Shown: positions 45,718 through 56,307 of the stretch, in pieces
Position numbering within the stretch: position 1 is the first letter of the stretch
Layout of the letters: each line of letters starts with the position of its first letter
From: Monodelphis domestica
Taxonomy: Eukaryota > Chordata > Mammalia > Didelphimorphia > Didelphidae
Assembly (NCBI RefSeq): GCF_027887165.1
Contig: NC_077231.1
Location: forward strand, 191,036,834 to 191,100,833
Length of the DNA stretch: 64,000 nucleotides
Direction of reading: 5' to 3'
The notes under the pieces: generated by a model
The model's input: the letters and a program-made list of their open reading frames with translations, nothing else
The model's database searches: none
Told to the model about the DNA's origin: nothing
Translations under genes and position numbers: made by a program

Positions 45718-45819
45718 CCAGTCCCACCCGGCAGGAAGGAAGTGCTAGTCAAAAGACCCAACTGCCACTCCCAGTTGGCCCCTTCCCCCACAAACTGTCA
45801 GTCTTATTTCCTTTCCACA
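45718..45819 (-). repeat. 5' LTR of the 42-kb provirus, smaller piece
   Basis: CCAGTCCCACCCGGCAGGAA through TTCCTTTCCACA matches 42498-42642, followed by the GTTG direct repeat. Confidence 0.88.
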
Positions 45820-46085
45820 GTTGTTCATATATTTAAATGTGATATGAAAGGAGAATGTTCCTTTAACAATTCCTCTACTCTCTCTCTTCTATGGAGAATG
45901 AATTATTTTAGTACTTTTATATTTCTGTATTTACTTATAAACTTCTCCAAGTCCTTTATATATATCATGTGTTTTCTCTCTAGGTGAAATTGTCTTTTCC
46001 ATATTTGATATTCATATTGTTTCATCTCTCAGAAGAAAAAAAAAGACACCTTGGTAGATTTTCTTTGTAATCTTTTATAATTAGA

Positions 46086-46200
46086 AGTCAGTGTGACCTA
46101 AAGGCTGGAGTGCCACCAATGGTCTCAGAGTCAGGATGACCTAAGATCAAACCCCACCTCTTACAGATTCTGGTTACTTAACCATGGCAAGTGGGTAAGT
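46086..46200 (+). repeat. SINE head fragment
   Basis: GTCAGTGTGACCTAAAGGCT, GTCTCAGAGTCAGGATGACC, AAACCCCACCTCTTACAGAT; diverged. Confidence 0.55.
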
Positions 46201-46334
46201 CCGAGAAAGTCTAAAAAGATTTTACATTGATTATCTACACTATGTAGAAAGTTTTCATCAATAAGAATTCTCTAAATGAATGAAATCAGATTTTTTAAAT
46301 GTATATTTTTGGAAGAAGTCATTTAAAAAGCATT

Positions 46335-46580
46335 TTGTTTCAGTCATTTTCAGTTATGTCCAACTCTACTTGACTGTATTGAGGTTTGTCTGTGCAAAAA
46401 TACTGGAATGGCTTCCTATTTCCTTCTCCAGTTCATTTTACATATGTGGAAACTGAGACCTACAGGATTGAGACTTGTCCAGGGCTACACAGTTAGTAAG
46501 TGTCTGAAGCCAGATTTGAACTCAGGAAGATGAGTCTTCCTGACACTGGCACTCTATCCACTTCACCCCCCAACTGCCTC
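46335..46580 (-). repeat. tRNA-headed SINE with RTE-type tail
   Basis: TTCAGTTATGTCCAACTCTA, TGGCTTCCTATTTCCTTCTC, GAACTCAGGAAGATGAGTCT, CACTCTATCCACTTCACCCC. Confidence 0.92.
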
Positions 46581-46680
46581 AATAAACATTTATCAAGTAC
46601 CTACCAGCCACTGTGCTAAGTTCTGGGGATTCAAAAAGAAGTAAAAGACAATCTTTCATAAGAGAATTTTGGAAATATTT
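46581..46680. repeat. L2/MIR-like end fragment
   Basis: CAATAAACATTTATCAAGTA, CCACTGTGCTAAGTTCTGGG; same start as family M. Confidence 0.6.
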
Positions 46681-47150
46681 TATATATAAATGATTAAGCA
46701 AAAAAAATAAAAATATATTTTGATGTGTACATTTCACTTAAAAATTGTAAATTCCTTTCTTTTATACAATCCTAAAGACTGAATTAAGACTGAATTGCTT
46801 TGTGGTGTCATTGTCATTTGCCAACTAAGTACTTCTGGGAACAATGAGGAATGCTGATATTCTAATAAGAGTCACAGATAATCAGAGGTGTGAAAAAATA
46901 GTAATCATGTTTATCTTATTAAGGGCAGAGCATACTTATTTATACCATACAGTTGTACATCTTTTCTTAGATATAGGCCTTCTTAAACACTTACAGAAGG
47001 TATACGATTCATTTCAAACAATTCAATCCAATAAACCTTCAAGTTTCTGTCCATAATTCTATTTCCTACTAAGTAAAATTCCTTCACTGTTATATGCAGA
47101 ATTGGTTATCACCTCCCTTTTGGGATGTGATTCTTGCCAAACTGTGGGTA
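46681..47150. other. Unassigned AT-rich intergenic DNA
   Basis: No repeat or gene recognised. Confidence 0.5.
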
Positions 47151-47160
47151 GGACTAACTT

Positions 47161-47441
47161 TTTTTTTTTTAATCCAACCCACACTTTTTATTTTTGTACC
47201 CTAGAGCTGTTAACAAATTAATTAGCATTAAAAAAAAAAAAAAAACCACAGTAATGTACTGCATGTAGCTTCACCTCTCTGAGCCTTTTCTCCAATTCTT
47301 ACTTGAAGTAATTGGTAGGAACACATTTCAGTGCCAGGAAAGTAACCATCCACACGAGGAAATAATTTCCTCCTACCTTAGTCATAAGGCTAAGACACTG
47401 TTTTTGCCATTCAGGATTCCAGGTAATTGCTTCATTTACAG
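47161..47441 (-). pseudogene. Retrocopy of an unidentified mRNA 3' end
   Basis: Bounded by GGACTAACTT at 47151-47160 and 47442-47451. On the minus strand it ends AAAAATAAAAAGTGTGGGTT GGATT then poly(A), with AATAAA (47187-47192) about 15 bases before the tail. The upstream part holds a short open end (EAITWNPEWQKQCLSLM, GGNYFLVWMVTFLALK, then VPTNYFK and a stop) that could be the last 45 or so codons of a small hydrophobic protein. I do not recognise it, and it may be chance. 5'-truncated. Confidence 0.7.
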
Positions 47442-47544
47442 GGACTAACTTTAAGAACACAGGGGATAGCAAAGACAAGGAAGGCTAAGGGTTTAGCCTA
47501 ACAGCCAAGCCAGTCCCAGACCATCAACACTCTATCTCTAATTC

Positions 47545-47745
47545 ATGGCCAGTCAACAAGCATTTATTAAGAGCCCACTCTATGTCACTGTGCTAATCTG
47601 TGTCACTGGGAACACAGAATGATAAAAAAATAATTGCTTTTTCTCAAAGAGCTCACAATCTAGTGGAGAAGCAATGCAAAGAACTATGTTCAGATATAAT
47701 CAGTGGAGGGAAGGCACCCACATTAAGGTGATGTTCTGGTTGTTT
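47545..47745. repeat. Middle-repetitive family M, copy 4
   Basis: AGTCAACAAGCATTTATTAA, AGAGCTCACAATCTAGTGGA, AATCAGTGGAGGGAAGGCAC. Confidence 0.55.
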
Positions 47746-47754
47746 AAGCACTAC

Positions 47755-47975
47755 CAATTGTATCTGTCTCTTCTGGACCCTTTTTGAGGTTTTCTTGGTA
47801 AAAATATTAGAACAGTTTTCCATTTCCTTCTCCAACTCATTTTACAGATGAGAAAACTGAGGCAAATGGGATTAAATGACTTGTCTAGGGGCAACACAGC
47901 TAGTGACTATGAGAGCTTAGAATTGAACTCAGGTCTTCCTTACTACAGGTCTAGCACCTTAGCTGCTCTGATGTG
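47755..47975 (-). repeat. tRNA-headed SINE
   Basis: GAGGTTTTCTTGGTAAAAAT, CATTTCCTTCTCCAACTCAT, GAATTGAACTCAGGTCTTCC on the plus strand. Confidence 0.85.
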
Positions 47976-48029
47976 GACAATATAGATGCCCTTTTAAATA
48001 AGTACCCCTTAGCATTTTCTTCCTTACTA

Positions 48030-48860
48030 CTAAAGGCACAGATATATCCTATATATCCAAGGCTCAGAGCCTTTAAAGTCAAGGTTATATCAAATCTTAA
48101 TCTTTTCTTTACCCATTGCCTCCAAAAGTATTTCTTTTCTCTGTGATGGCTTTGTAATCTATCACTGTTTTGTTTTCACAGCCATTATATCTTCACATAT
48201 TCCATTTAAGGAATTCCCAATTTTTTAAGTTCCAGTTTAAGTTCCAAGTCCTATAGGGGTGCCTCTTTGACTGACTCTACTCCTTGTTCTCTCCTGACTC
48301 CTTACTCTGGTTTCCTCTAGTATTTCACACTTACTGAGGACTTCAAATCTGGGTAGCTAGGGAAATAGTGGTGCCAATCCCCAGAAATAGAGAAGTTTGG
48401 GGAGAACAGAGATTTCTGAGTGTCTGGGGGGGTAGGGTAGGGGAGAAGAGATGGTGAGTTCTATTTAGAGACTCACTAAGCTTAAGGTCAATACATCCCA
48501 CTAAAGCTATTTCACAGACTTCTCCTGTCCCCATCTCCTGTCTCCATTCATGTGTCCAAGTCATAACTCATTCCTAGAATGTACTTTCTTCTCATTTGTG
48601 CCCCTTGAATTTCTAAGGCACAGCTTAGGTGATTCGTTGTCTGTGTAGCATCTCCTGAACTTACTAGTTTTTAGTGTTCATTTCCTCATCCAATTAAATT
48701 GAAGTTACTTATCTTTGCACATAATTTAACTGTCTTGGTAGAATTTGTAAGCTCTATGAGAGGAGGGATGGTCTTATTGTTTGTTGTTCTTATTTTCCTA
48801 GTATAGTACCTCACACATAGTAGTGTTTAATAAAATTCTGTTCAATTGAATTATGCAGGT
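48030..48860 (+). mobile_element. LINE-2 3' end, with unassigned middle
   Basis: TTCCAAGTCCTATAGGGGTG, TGACTGACTCTACTCCTTG, then AATTTGTAAGCTCTATGAGA and TAGTACCTCACACATAGTAG follow the L2 3' end. A stretch at about 48345-48525 does not fit L2 and may be a separate insertion. Confidence 0.6.
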
Positions 48861-48889
48861 GAATTGGCTCTTGGGTGACTGCCCTGTCA

Positions 48890-49740
48890 ATTTGATCATT
48901 ATATTTAAATTGAACAACCTTTATCAAGTGTCACCACACGGTGTTAAAAGACATAAAGATGATGAAAATTGATTAGTCCCAATCCAAAAGGAATTAACGG
49001 TATAGTTAGGAGAGACATAAACAAATAAATGTACTGCTAATTAAACTGTGGTAAGTAGGAGATATCAAAGGAGTATGAGATTGGGAAGAAAGTAGGGGTA
49101 TGCTGTTGAAATTGTCAGCTCTCCAGCAAGACACAGTTTTAAATTTAATCTTCATTATTAATATTTTCTCCATCACTTTTTCAAGTTGAAACAACCAAAA
49201 GAACAACAAATCAATCCATGATTTGTAGCCTTTATGGATTTCTAATATGAGGACATTCATCCTGAAAATCTGAAAATAAATTCTCACAAGCTGATTTGAA
49301 GGACTTCCAGTACCCCCCGGAAGGAAGGAAAGCATTCTAACTGGTACAAGTTAAGGAGTAGCATAAAGGGAATCAGGGAAGGCCTCCAAAGAGATAAGGA
49401 AGCTTAAGTGAGTATTGAAGAAAGAAAGATTTCAACCAGTTGAAAAATGGAGGAAATATATAAAAAGCAAGAGAGTCCTTTCCAGGAACTAGTGGCAGTC
49501 AACAGAATTTCATGGAAGTTATATTCAGCAGCAGGTAATCTGGAAACAACTAGTAGTCCCATTTAGCTGAGTGATCAGGGGGCATTGCTTGAACTAAGCT
49601 AAGAAGGATAGATTGGAGCTAGATTGTGTAGTATCAGGAATCTGTTTGTCCTATAGAAAATGGGAAGCCATTGAAAAGATCTTTAAGTATGGTAAATCCC
49701 TGAATGTCTTTGAACTTTATATTCATCATCTTTAGAATAA
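48890..49740. repeat. Middle-repetitive family M, copy 5
   Basis: AACAACCTTTATCAAGTGTC start, CCAAAAGGAATTAACGGTAT, GGGAATCAGGGAAGGCCTCC, GAGAGTCCTTTCCAGGAACT, GGATAGATTGGAGCTAGATT, GGGAAGCCATTGAAAAGATC. The longest copy here; about 49095-49345 looks foreign to it. Confidence 0.55.
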
Positions 49741-50765
49741 TGATTGACTAAACTATCTCTAAGATCTCTTCCACTTAAAAATCTTATGCCATGGATACCA
49801 AACAAGAAGAGCTTTAAAAATTGATAGCTATTTCCATTCATTTTTTAAAACAACTAGACTACATCTTTATGGTAGAATATCTGCTCCTTGAAACAATTAT
49901 TATTTTGCTTTTGTCTTTGCATCCACAACAGTTAGCTTAGTAGGTTGCATGTAGTAGGTGCATAACCAAAAATTTTTTAGCTGAATTGAAATTCTGTAGG
50001 TGAAGGTAGCATTATGGTGATTATTCAGTTAATCTCATCATAGTTAGACAGGCAAAGAGAATAATTACCTCCCAGTGTGGATTTTTGGATTAATTATCTT
50101 GTATGCCTGCCTAGCAGATCAAAATAAATAGATAATTGCCACATTTACATTTTGTATTAATTGTAATGTAATTATCTATTTGCTGTATGAAAACACCTAA
50201 TATCAATCAATCAACAAGTATTCATTAAGCACCCTCTATATGCTAAATGATTAAAAATTTTGACTTCTAGGAAAGAAAATGAAGTTGGTTACCAGGCAAG
50301 CAATAACCAATAAATTAATTGGTCATGATCTCTCTTGCTGATCAAAGATCCTGAAATGTTGTGGATCCATAAATACAATTCTGGAAGCTCATTATTCAGT
50401 CCTCTCTTAGGCATCCCAAGACATCTCTCATCAGTGAATAGCCATTGAGGTTCTTTAACTCTTGAGTGTGGCAGACTGTCATATGCTTGGTGTCTCTTAT
50501 CAGGACTCATCTGGTTAAGTGTGACATTCTCCTTTTAATCCAATGGAATGTCAAAGACTCTGCTCTGCTTCTGACAGAAACAACTGACCTAGGTTGGTAG
50601 AATTCATTAACTCCCCTTTCTATTTATCACCCTAAATGGGAGAAATTCTTGGGTGGAACATTCCTTAAAGTTCCCAGAAGCAAATGAATTCATATGGAGG
50701 TCAAGGGATGAATCTGAACTTCAATCCAAAGCTCAGAAATAGAACCAATTCAACATATTAGAAAT
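49741..50765. other. Unassigned intergenic DNA
   Basis: Contains an L2-like end scrap near 50205-50255 (CAACAAGTATTCATTAAGCA); otherwise nothing recognised. Confidence 0.5.
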
Positions 50766-50870
50766 AAATCCCCTCAGTGCCAAGCATTACATAAGGAACT
50801 GGGGAAAACAAAGACCAAAACAATGAAGGGTTATGTTCTTGAGGAACTTACATTCTATTGAGGAAGATGA

Positions 50871-50923
<53 letters not shown>

Positions 50924-51205
50924 ATACATAGAAAAAAATGTAAAGCAAATACAAGGTAGTTAGGGAAAGAGGGCACAAGCAGTTGGAGATATCAAAAAAC
51001 TTTTTGAGAAAACAGTGGGGCTTAAGCAAAGTTCTGAAAGAAGTCAGGGCTTCTATGAGGGAGAGGTGAGGAGCACAGGTATTCCATGTATGAGGGCTAA
51101 CCATTGTAACACCCCTGAGATGAGAAATGTACTGCTGAGATATATAAGGAACTGAGAGACTGGTTGGATCAACCAAAGGTTATATAAAGGGAAGTAATGT
51201 ATATT
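50766..51205. repeat. Middle-repetitive family M, copy 6
   Basis: TGAGGAACTTACATTCTATT, ATACAAGGTAGTTAGGGAAA, AGCAAAGTTCTGAAAGAAGT, GGAGCACAGGTATTCCATG; a TG/TA microsatellite expanded inside. Confidence 0.55.
50871..50920. repeat. (TG)n(TA)n microsatellite
   Basis: Ten bases of TG followed by forty of TA. Confidence 0.97.
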
Positions 51206-51209
51206 GAAT

Positions 51210-51480
51210 CTGAAAAGATAGGTTGAATCCTGCTAGGTGGCACAGTGTATAGAGCACTGGACCTAGATTCAGGAATATCTGAATTCAAATCCAGCTTCAG
51301 ACACTTCCTAAATAGATGGTCCTAGGTAAGTCACTTAATCTGTTTCCTCCTCTATAAAATGAGCATAATAATAGCAATGTGCCTCCAAGAGTTGTGGTGA
51401 GGATAAATGAGATAATATTTATAAAACACTATGTAAATCTTAAAATTCAATATAAATGCCAGCTAGTATTATTTAAAAGT
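51210..51480 (+). repeat. MIR/MAR1-type SINE, near full length
   Basis: GCTAGGTGGCACAGTGTATA head, GAATTCAAATCCAGCTTCAG, TCACTTAATCTGTTTCCTCC core, then the L2-type end GAGTTGTGGTGAGGATAAAT and AATGCCAGCTAGTATTATTT. Confidence 0.88.
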
Positions 51481-51977
51481 CAAAACAGATCTGTGTGTCT
51501 ACAACATGCATGTGTAATGGGTTTAGCACATCAGCTTGCTAAGACAGAGTTTCCATGTGAAGGATCCTAGTGATATGCTTCTAGGAGAATCATGATGTCA
51601 TGGAAAGAAAGTATTTTGGAAATATTGAAGCAAATGTAGAAATTTCTTAAATGGTTCTAATAGACTAACCATATTTTAAAGAAGGACCTTTTCTATTAAC
51701 TGTGGAAAAATTCTGAGAGATTGGTTGCCTTTGACTATACTTTCCATCTCCACATTTGGTGCTATGGTATCTTAGTGACGCCTCTGCTCAAGGCACCTGG
51801 TGAAAGAACTATAGTCTCCAACCTGGGGAGTTTCAAAAAGTTGGGAGAAAAAGCCAAACAAATCTGGGAGTTGGTACCCACTCTGGGTTTCTCATCCTAC
51901 AAAGCATTGATACTCTAAGGTATGAATTTTAGTTTTACTCCACCCTGCATAGTCTTTAGAATTCTAGCAACCAGGAA
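51481..51977. other. Unassigned intergenic DNA
   Basis: No repeat or gene recognised. Confidence 0.5.
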
Positions 51978-52530
51978 TGTATACACCCCCACTTAAGGAT
52001 AGCGTGTGGGGAAGGAAGGCCTATGACAGGCATGTGCTAGCAAGTGACAAATCAGAAACAACTGACTGATCCCCTGGGCTGTCTTAAGCCAAGCTTAAGC
52101 CATAATTGGCACATGTGAGACATAGGAAGTAATGTAAAGAACTGCCTTTGTATTTTGCATCACTTCCTGTGATAAGAACCCTTGGCAGACTTTGCCCTGG
52201 AACTCAACCCTGGAGGAACTCAGCATGACACCTCAGACTGCTTTCCTTGTAGATGGTCATGTGATACGTGATAAGGCTGACTCCCTTTTCCCTTGGCTTC
52301 TGGAGAGGCCCCTTGGTCGAGGCCTCTGAACTTCTGCCTGGCTCAGCCCAGGCCAGAGCAGTTCAATTCCCTTTTCCCTCTCTCTCTCATTCTTAATTTC
52401 TTCCTTTTATTGTAAAAAAACCACCATAAATTCCATTCTGACTTGAGTATTTCATTGGGATTTAGAATTTAAATCCCTGGCGACCAACTAAAATTATATT
52501 CAGTCTCAACCCTAAAATTTACCCCTAACA
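51978..52530 (+). mobile_element. LTR (family B-like)
   Basis: 553 bp from TGTATACACC to CCCCTAACA. The U3/R/U5-like order is visible: GC-richer middle, CTCTCTCATTCTTAATTTC, CCACCATAAATTCCATTCTG and TCCCTGGCGACCAACTAAA near the end. Retroviral remnants follow downstream on the same strand, so it may be their 5' LTR. No matching 3' LTR was found. Confidence 0.7.
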
Positions 52531-53714
52531 GTATTGCTAATCCATGAAGGTTGTGATGAGTACCCTCAAATTTCCCTGAATTTTCTTTCCTCTTTCTCTA
52601 TTTCCTCCTCAAGTCAGTCTTTTAAACATCTAACTCAGCTTCAAAACACAGCTGCTAGAGCAAGTGAGTATAAAACATTTTTTTTCTTCTTAAATTGAAT
52701 TGAACACAGCCATTTTTTTTTTAACCTTAAGCAGCAGGGCCCTGAAGTCTTAGCTGGGGAAGTTGTTTCTAAATCTCCCTTGCCTTAGGGAACAAACAAC
52801 CCAACTAGCCAATCCTCACTGATTAGCAGTGAGGAAATTCTGGAGAAAAGGAGCCCTTGCCTCGATCTCTTGCAACAAAAATGGCTAGACCACCAGAGTA
52901 AAGGTAATGCGTCAGCTTAAAGCCTACTTTCTGCTTTTCAGCCTCTCTAGTTTTTAAAATTTAAGTAGGCTTTGCTCAAAGAGGAAAGCACATGGTCCTG
53001 GCAGTTTAGCCTGAGGGATAAGGAGAGAAGGTTTGTGACCCCTCCCAAACTTAGTTTTAAAAGGAGCCTCAGACTCAGGCAAAAGACTTTGTTTTTGTCT
53101 GCCCTTTCATCGAAAAGAACTGATTGGATTAAGGCTGTGCATAGAACCACACCCAAATGCCTAGCCAAAAGAAAGAAAAGAAAATTTACAACAAAATAAG
53201 ATCCTAGGCAGTAGAGTCATCTATTGACAGAAGGCAAAAGTACAGGCAACTTAATGATTGTCTTTAGGAATATGTGGTTAGAGCCAGTATACAACTTAAC
53301 AATTGGCTTTTCAGCACCATGACCAAATTTGGAAATGTACTATTCCTTGTCTCTTTGAAATGGCTCATCCCAGAGAACTTATGGCAATGGCTAAGCACTG
53401 CACTCCTCCCAGTTGGGATTTTAATTGTTGGAGCTGTAATATTGTATCTATTTTTCCTCTAAGAAAGACCTGGAAAACACCATACATAAGCTAGAGAATC
53501 AAATAGGAGAATCATGTCAGTCTCCCTTTGGAGAACTTGGGAACATATTTCCCAGTCAAACCGACCAATTGATCCTTCTACTATTCAGCAATAGGCAGAA
53601 CACAATACTCGGCTTGAGCTTATAGTGGAAAGTTTGGGGGAGCTCATAGCTTTTATGAAAAACATTAAAAGAGACTCAATAACATTCCAGAATAGGAGTG
53701 ATTTATCTCCACAC
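52531..53714 (+). mobile_element. Probable retroviral interior fossil, poorly preserved
   Basis: Follows the LTR directly. At 53274-53462 a frame ends in a hydrophobic segment (WLSTALLPVGILIVGAVI) that could be an envelope transmembrane segment. The basic stretch at 52972-53199 (RTDWIKAVHRTTPKCLAK) has no clear family. Evidence is weak and the assignment is by position. Confidence 0.4.
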
Positions 53715-54470
53715 ACACATTTGAGGACCTGCAAATAGATTTCATAACAATGCCAAAGGCTGGACAATATGAATTTTGTCTAGTAATAGCAGATCAATTG
53801 ACCAGATGGTCAGGAGCATTTCCTACTGCTTGGGCCACAGTGGCTTTTGTTGCTAAGGTGCTTTTAAAAGAGATTATTCCTCACTTTGGCCTGCCAGCAA
53901 TTATTGATTCAGATAGGGGAAGTCATTTTACTGATTCTGTTCTAAATCAGATATATTCTTGCTTGGGGATAACTCCCAAATTTCATGTACCATATCATCC
54001 CCAGAGCTCAGACCAAGTTGAAAGAATGAATAGAGAACTTAAAACTATGATTGGCAAATGATGCACTGAGACACATTTAAATGGCCTGAAATTCTCCCTC
54101 TGGCCCTATTTTATCTTAGAAGCAGGCCCAGGGGAGACCTAAACATCTTACCATTTGAGATGCTTTTTGAACATCCACCTATATAGGCTAAGCCTTTCTC
54201 CCCTGCATATACATCACTATTAGGGGGAGATACTATTATTGATTCCTATATACAGGAATTACAGCACAAACTACATGAACTCAGTGAATATGGTGCTGCA
54301 GTACAAGCAGGACCACTAGACTTTTCACTTCATGACCTGAACCTAGGAGACAAGGTGTATATAAAGAACTTCCAGCACACTGGAGCAACTCAGCCTTCCT
54401 GGGAAGGGCCATTCCAAATATTTCTAACTATTCCAACATGTATAAAAATGGGAAAGAAGGACTTTTAGAT
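53715..54470 (+). pseudogene. Retroviral integrase fossil
   Basis: The plus strand shows the integrase core: LQIDFITMP, VIADQLTRWSGAFPTAWA, GLPAIIDSDRGSHFT and PYHPQSSDQVERMNRELK, giving the D, D and E of the catalytic triad. C-terminal-domain-like sequence follows. It resembles gammaretrovirus-like pol. It is related to, but not the same insertion as, the fossil at 43.5 kb. Broken and incomplete. Confidence 0.88.
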
Positions 54471-55171
54471 TCATTGCTCACATATAAAGAAAACATCGTC
54501 TATTGAAACTGATTGACTGTATCCTATCACATGCATTGGAGATAATAATCCATTGACAAGTGGATGCTGGTTTTTGGGAACACATTGAATTCCTGAAATT
54601 TTTTCTTTTACTTTTATTATTGCTTTTCTTTTCTTTTTATTAGAATATTTGATCCCCCCCCTTCTCATTTCTTCTACTTGAGGTACATACAATCAATATT
54701 AATTTTTATTCTTCAGTAATATAACTTAATATATATATATATATATGTTTGCTATAATATTAATGCATACCCAAACAACTTTAGACTATTGAAACCTGCC
54801 AGTTATTGATAAATGTTATGAGACTGTGATTAATGATTGTGTCTGATTCCAGGAGAAGGGAACAAAAGAAACACTATACAGTGCCAAGGAGCACAAGGTC
54901 AACAAGGACCAAACCAGTTCAGATGAGATTGATGAACTTCTAAGCCAATTCAAAAGGACTTGAAACTAGTGTGAGACTCGAGGTTGCAATGCTTGACATA
55001 TGTTAAGATGTAGGACTTCCTTGTATCCACACTATTTTGTGAAATACTCACAGACAAGTACTGAAGTTTGGCCATCATCCTGGCTCCCCCTATCCGTGAG
55101 AATGAAGGTAAAATCAGAACAGGGAATGACACTTCCCTATCACACACAAAAACCTGGTCCTTTTTTCTCTC
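54471..55171. other. Unassigned, possibly retroviral 3' remnant
   Basis: AT-rich with a short (TA)n at 54731-54747. No LTR recognised. Confidence 0.4.
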
Positions 55172-55949
55172 TTATAGTATGGTAACTTCCTGTAGTCTTG
55201 GCTGCAAATGGGTAAGTGAAATATTACTGCATTCTGTCTTACAGGCTTGTAGGATAGAAGTTACTTTAATTGGACCCTTTCTGACTATCATATTCCAAGT
55301 CTTGTGGCCCTTTAGTGTGGAAGCTGCCAGATCGTGTGTGATCCTGATTGGTGCTCCTTGATATCTGAATTGTCTCTTTTTGGCTTCTTGTAAAATTTTT
55401 TCCTTAACTTGGAAGCTCTTAAATTTGACAATTACATTCCTGGGAGTTGTCTTTTGAGGATATATTGTAGAGGGTATTCTATGAACTTTGTCAATGTCTA
55501 TTTTGCTCTCTTGTTCAAGAACATCAGAGCAGTTTTCTTGGAAATTTTCTGGTAGCATGTTGTCAAGGTTACTGTTTATTTTTGGGTTGTCAGACCAATG
55601 ATTCTCAAATTGTCTCTTCTAGACCTATTTTCTTGGTCAGTCATCTTCTCAGTGAGTTATTTCAAGTTTCCTTCGATTTTGTTAATCTTTTGCTTTTGCT
55701 TTATTAATTCCTGCTGTTTTGCAAGATCATTGGCTTCTAATTGCTCAGTTCTGGTCTTTAAGACTGGTTTTCTGCTATAATCTTGATTTTCCACTGTAAT
55801 CTTTTGATTTTCCTTTTTGGTTTGGTCTATCCTGCTATTCATGGCTTCCAGCTGCTTAATTTTGGTCTCTATTTATCATTTCATTTGATTTCTGGGCTTC
55901 TTTCTCCAATTGGGAGTTCCTGTCTTTTAAACTGTTATTTCTTTTTGAA

Positions 55950-55964
55950 CTATTTCCCACTTTT
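55950..55964. repeat. Target-site duplication, tail side, of the full-length LINE-1
   Basis: CTATTTCCCACTTTT, identical to 62244-62258 at the 5' side. Confidence 0.95.
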
Positions 55965-56032
55965 TTTTAAAATATATTTTATTTGATCATTTCCAAGCAT
56001 TATTCGTTAAAGACATAGATCATTTTCTTTTC

Positions 56033-56050
56033 CTCCCCCCCCCACCCCCC
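56033..56050 (-). other. G-rich tract in LINE-1 3' UTR
   Basis: On the minus strand a run of G interrupted by one T lies about 80 bases before the tail. G-rich 3' UTR tracts able to form quadruplexes are a known trait of mammalian LINE-1. Confidence 0.85.
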
Positions 56051-56307
56051 ATAGCCGACGCGTAAGTCCACTGGGCATTAGATGTTTTCTTGATTTGAAC
56101 CCATTGCTTTGTTGATAGTATTTGCATTAGAGTGTTCATTTAGAGTCTATCCTCTGTCATGTCCCCTCAACCTCTGTATTCAGGCAGTTGCTTTTTCTCG
56201 GTGTTTCCACTCCCATAGTTTATCCTTTGCTTATGAATGGTGTTTTTTTCTCCTGGATCCCTGCAAGTTGTTCAGGGACATTACACCGCCACTAATGGAG
56301 AAGTCCA

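Larger units (their letters stand above)
41998..45819 (-). mobile_element. Class I-like endogenous retrovirus fossil, internally deleted
   Basis: Two related LTRs (3' LTR 41998-42642; 5' LTR 44188-44701 plus 45718-45819, interrupted by another LTR) bound a short interior. Direct repeats GTTG at 41994-41997 and 45820-45823 mark the insertion; a 4-bp duplication is typical of gammaretrovirus-like elements. Interior parts visible: a run resembling a polypurine tract next to the 3' LTR (42643-42660), part of integrase (43506-44150) and a 16-bp minisatellite. Most of the interior, including gag, protease, reverse transcriptase and any clear env, is absent. The LTRs differ at about nine sites over some 385 well-aligned bases by eye, so it is younger than the other LTR copies here. 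It is defective and incapable of autonomous function. Confidence 0.88.
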
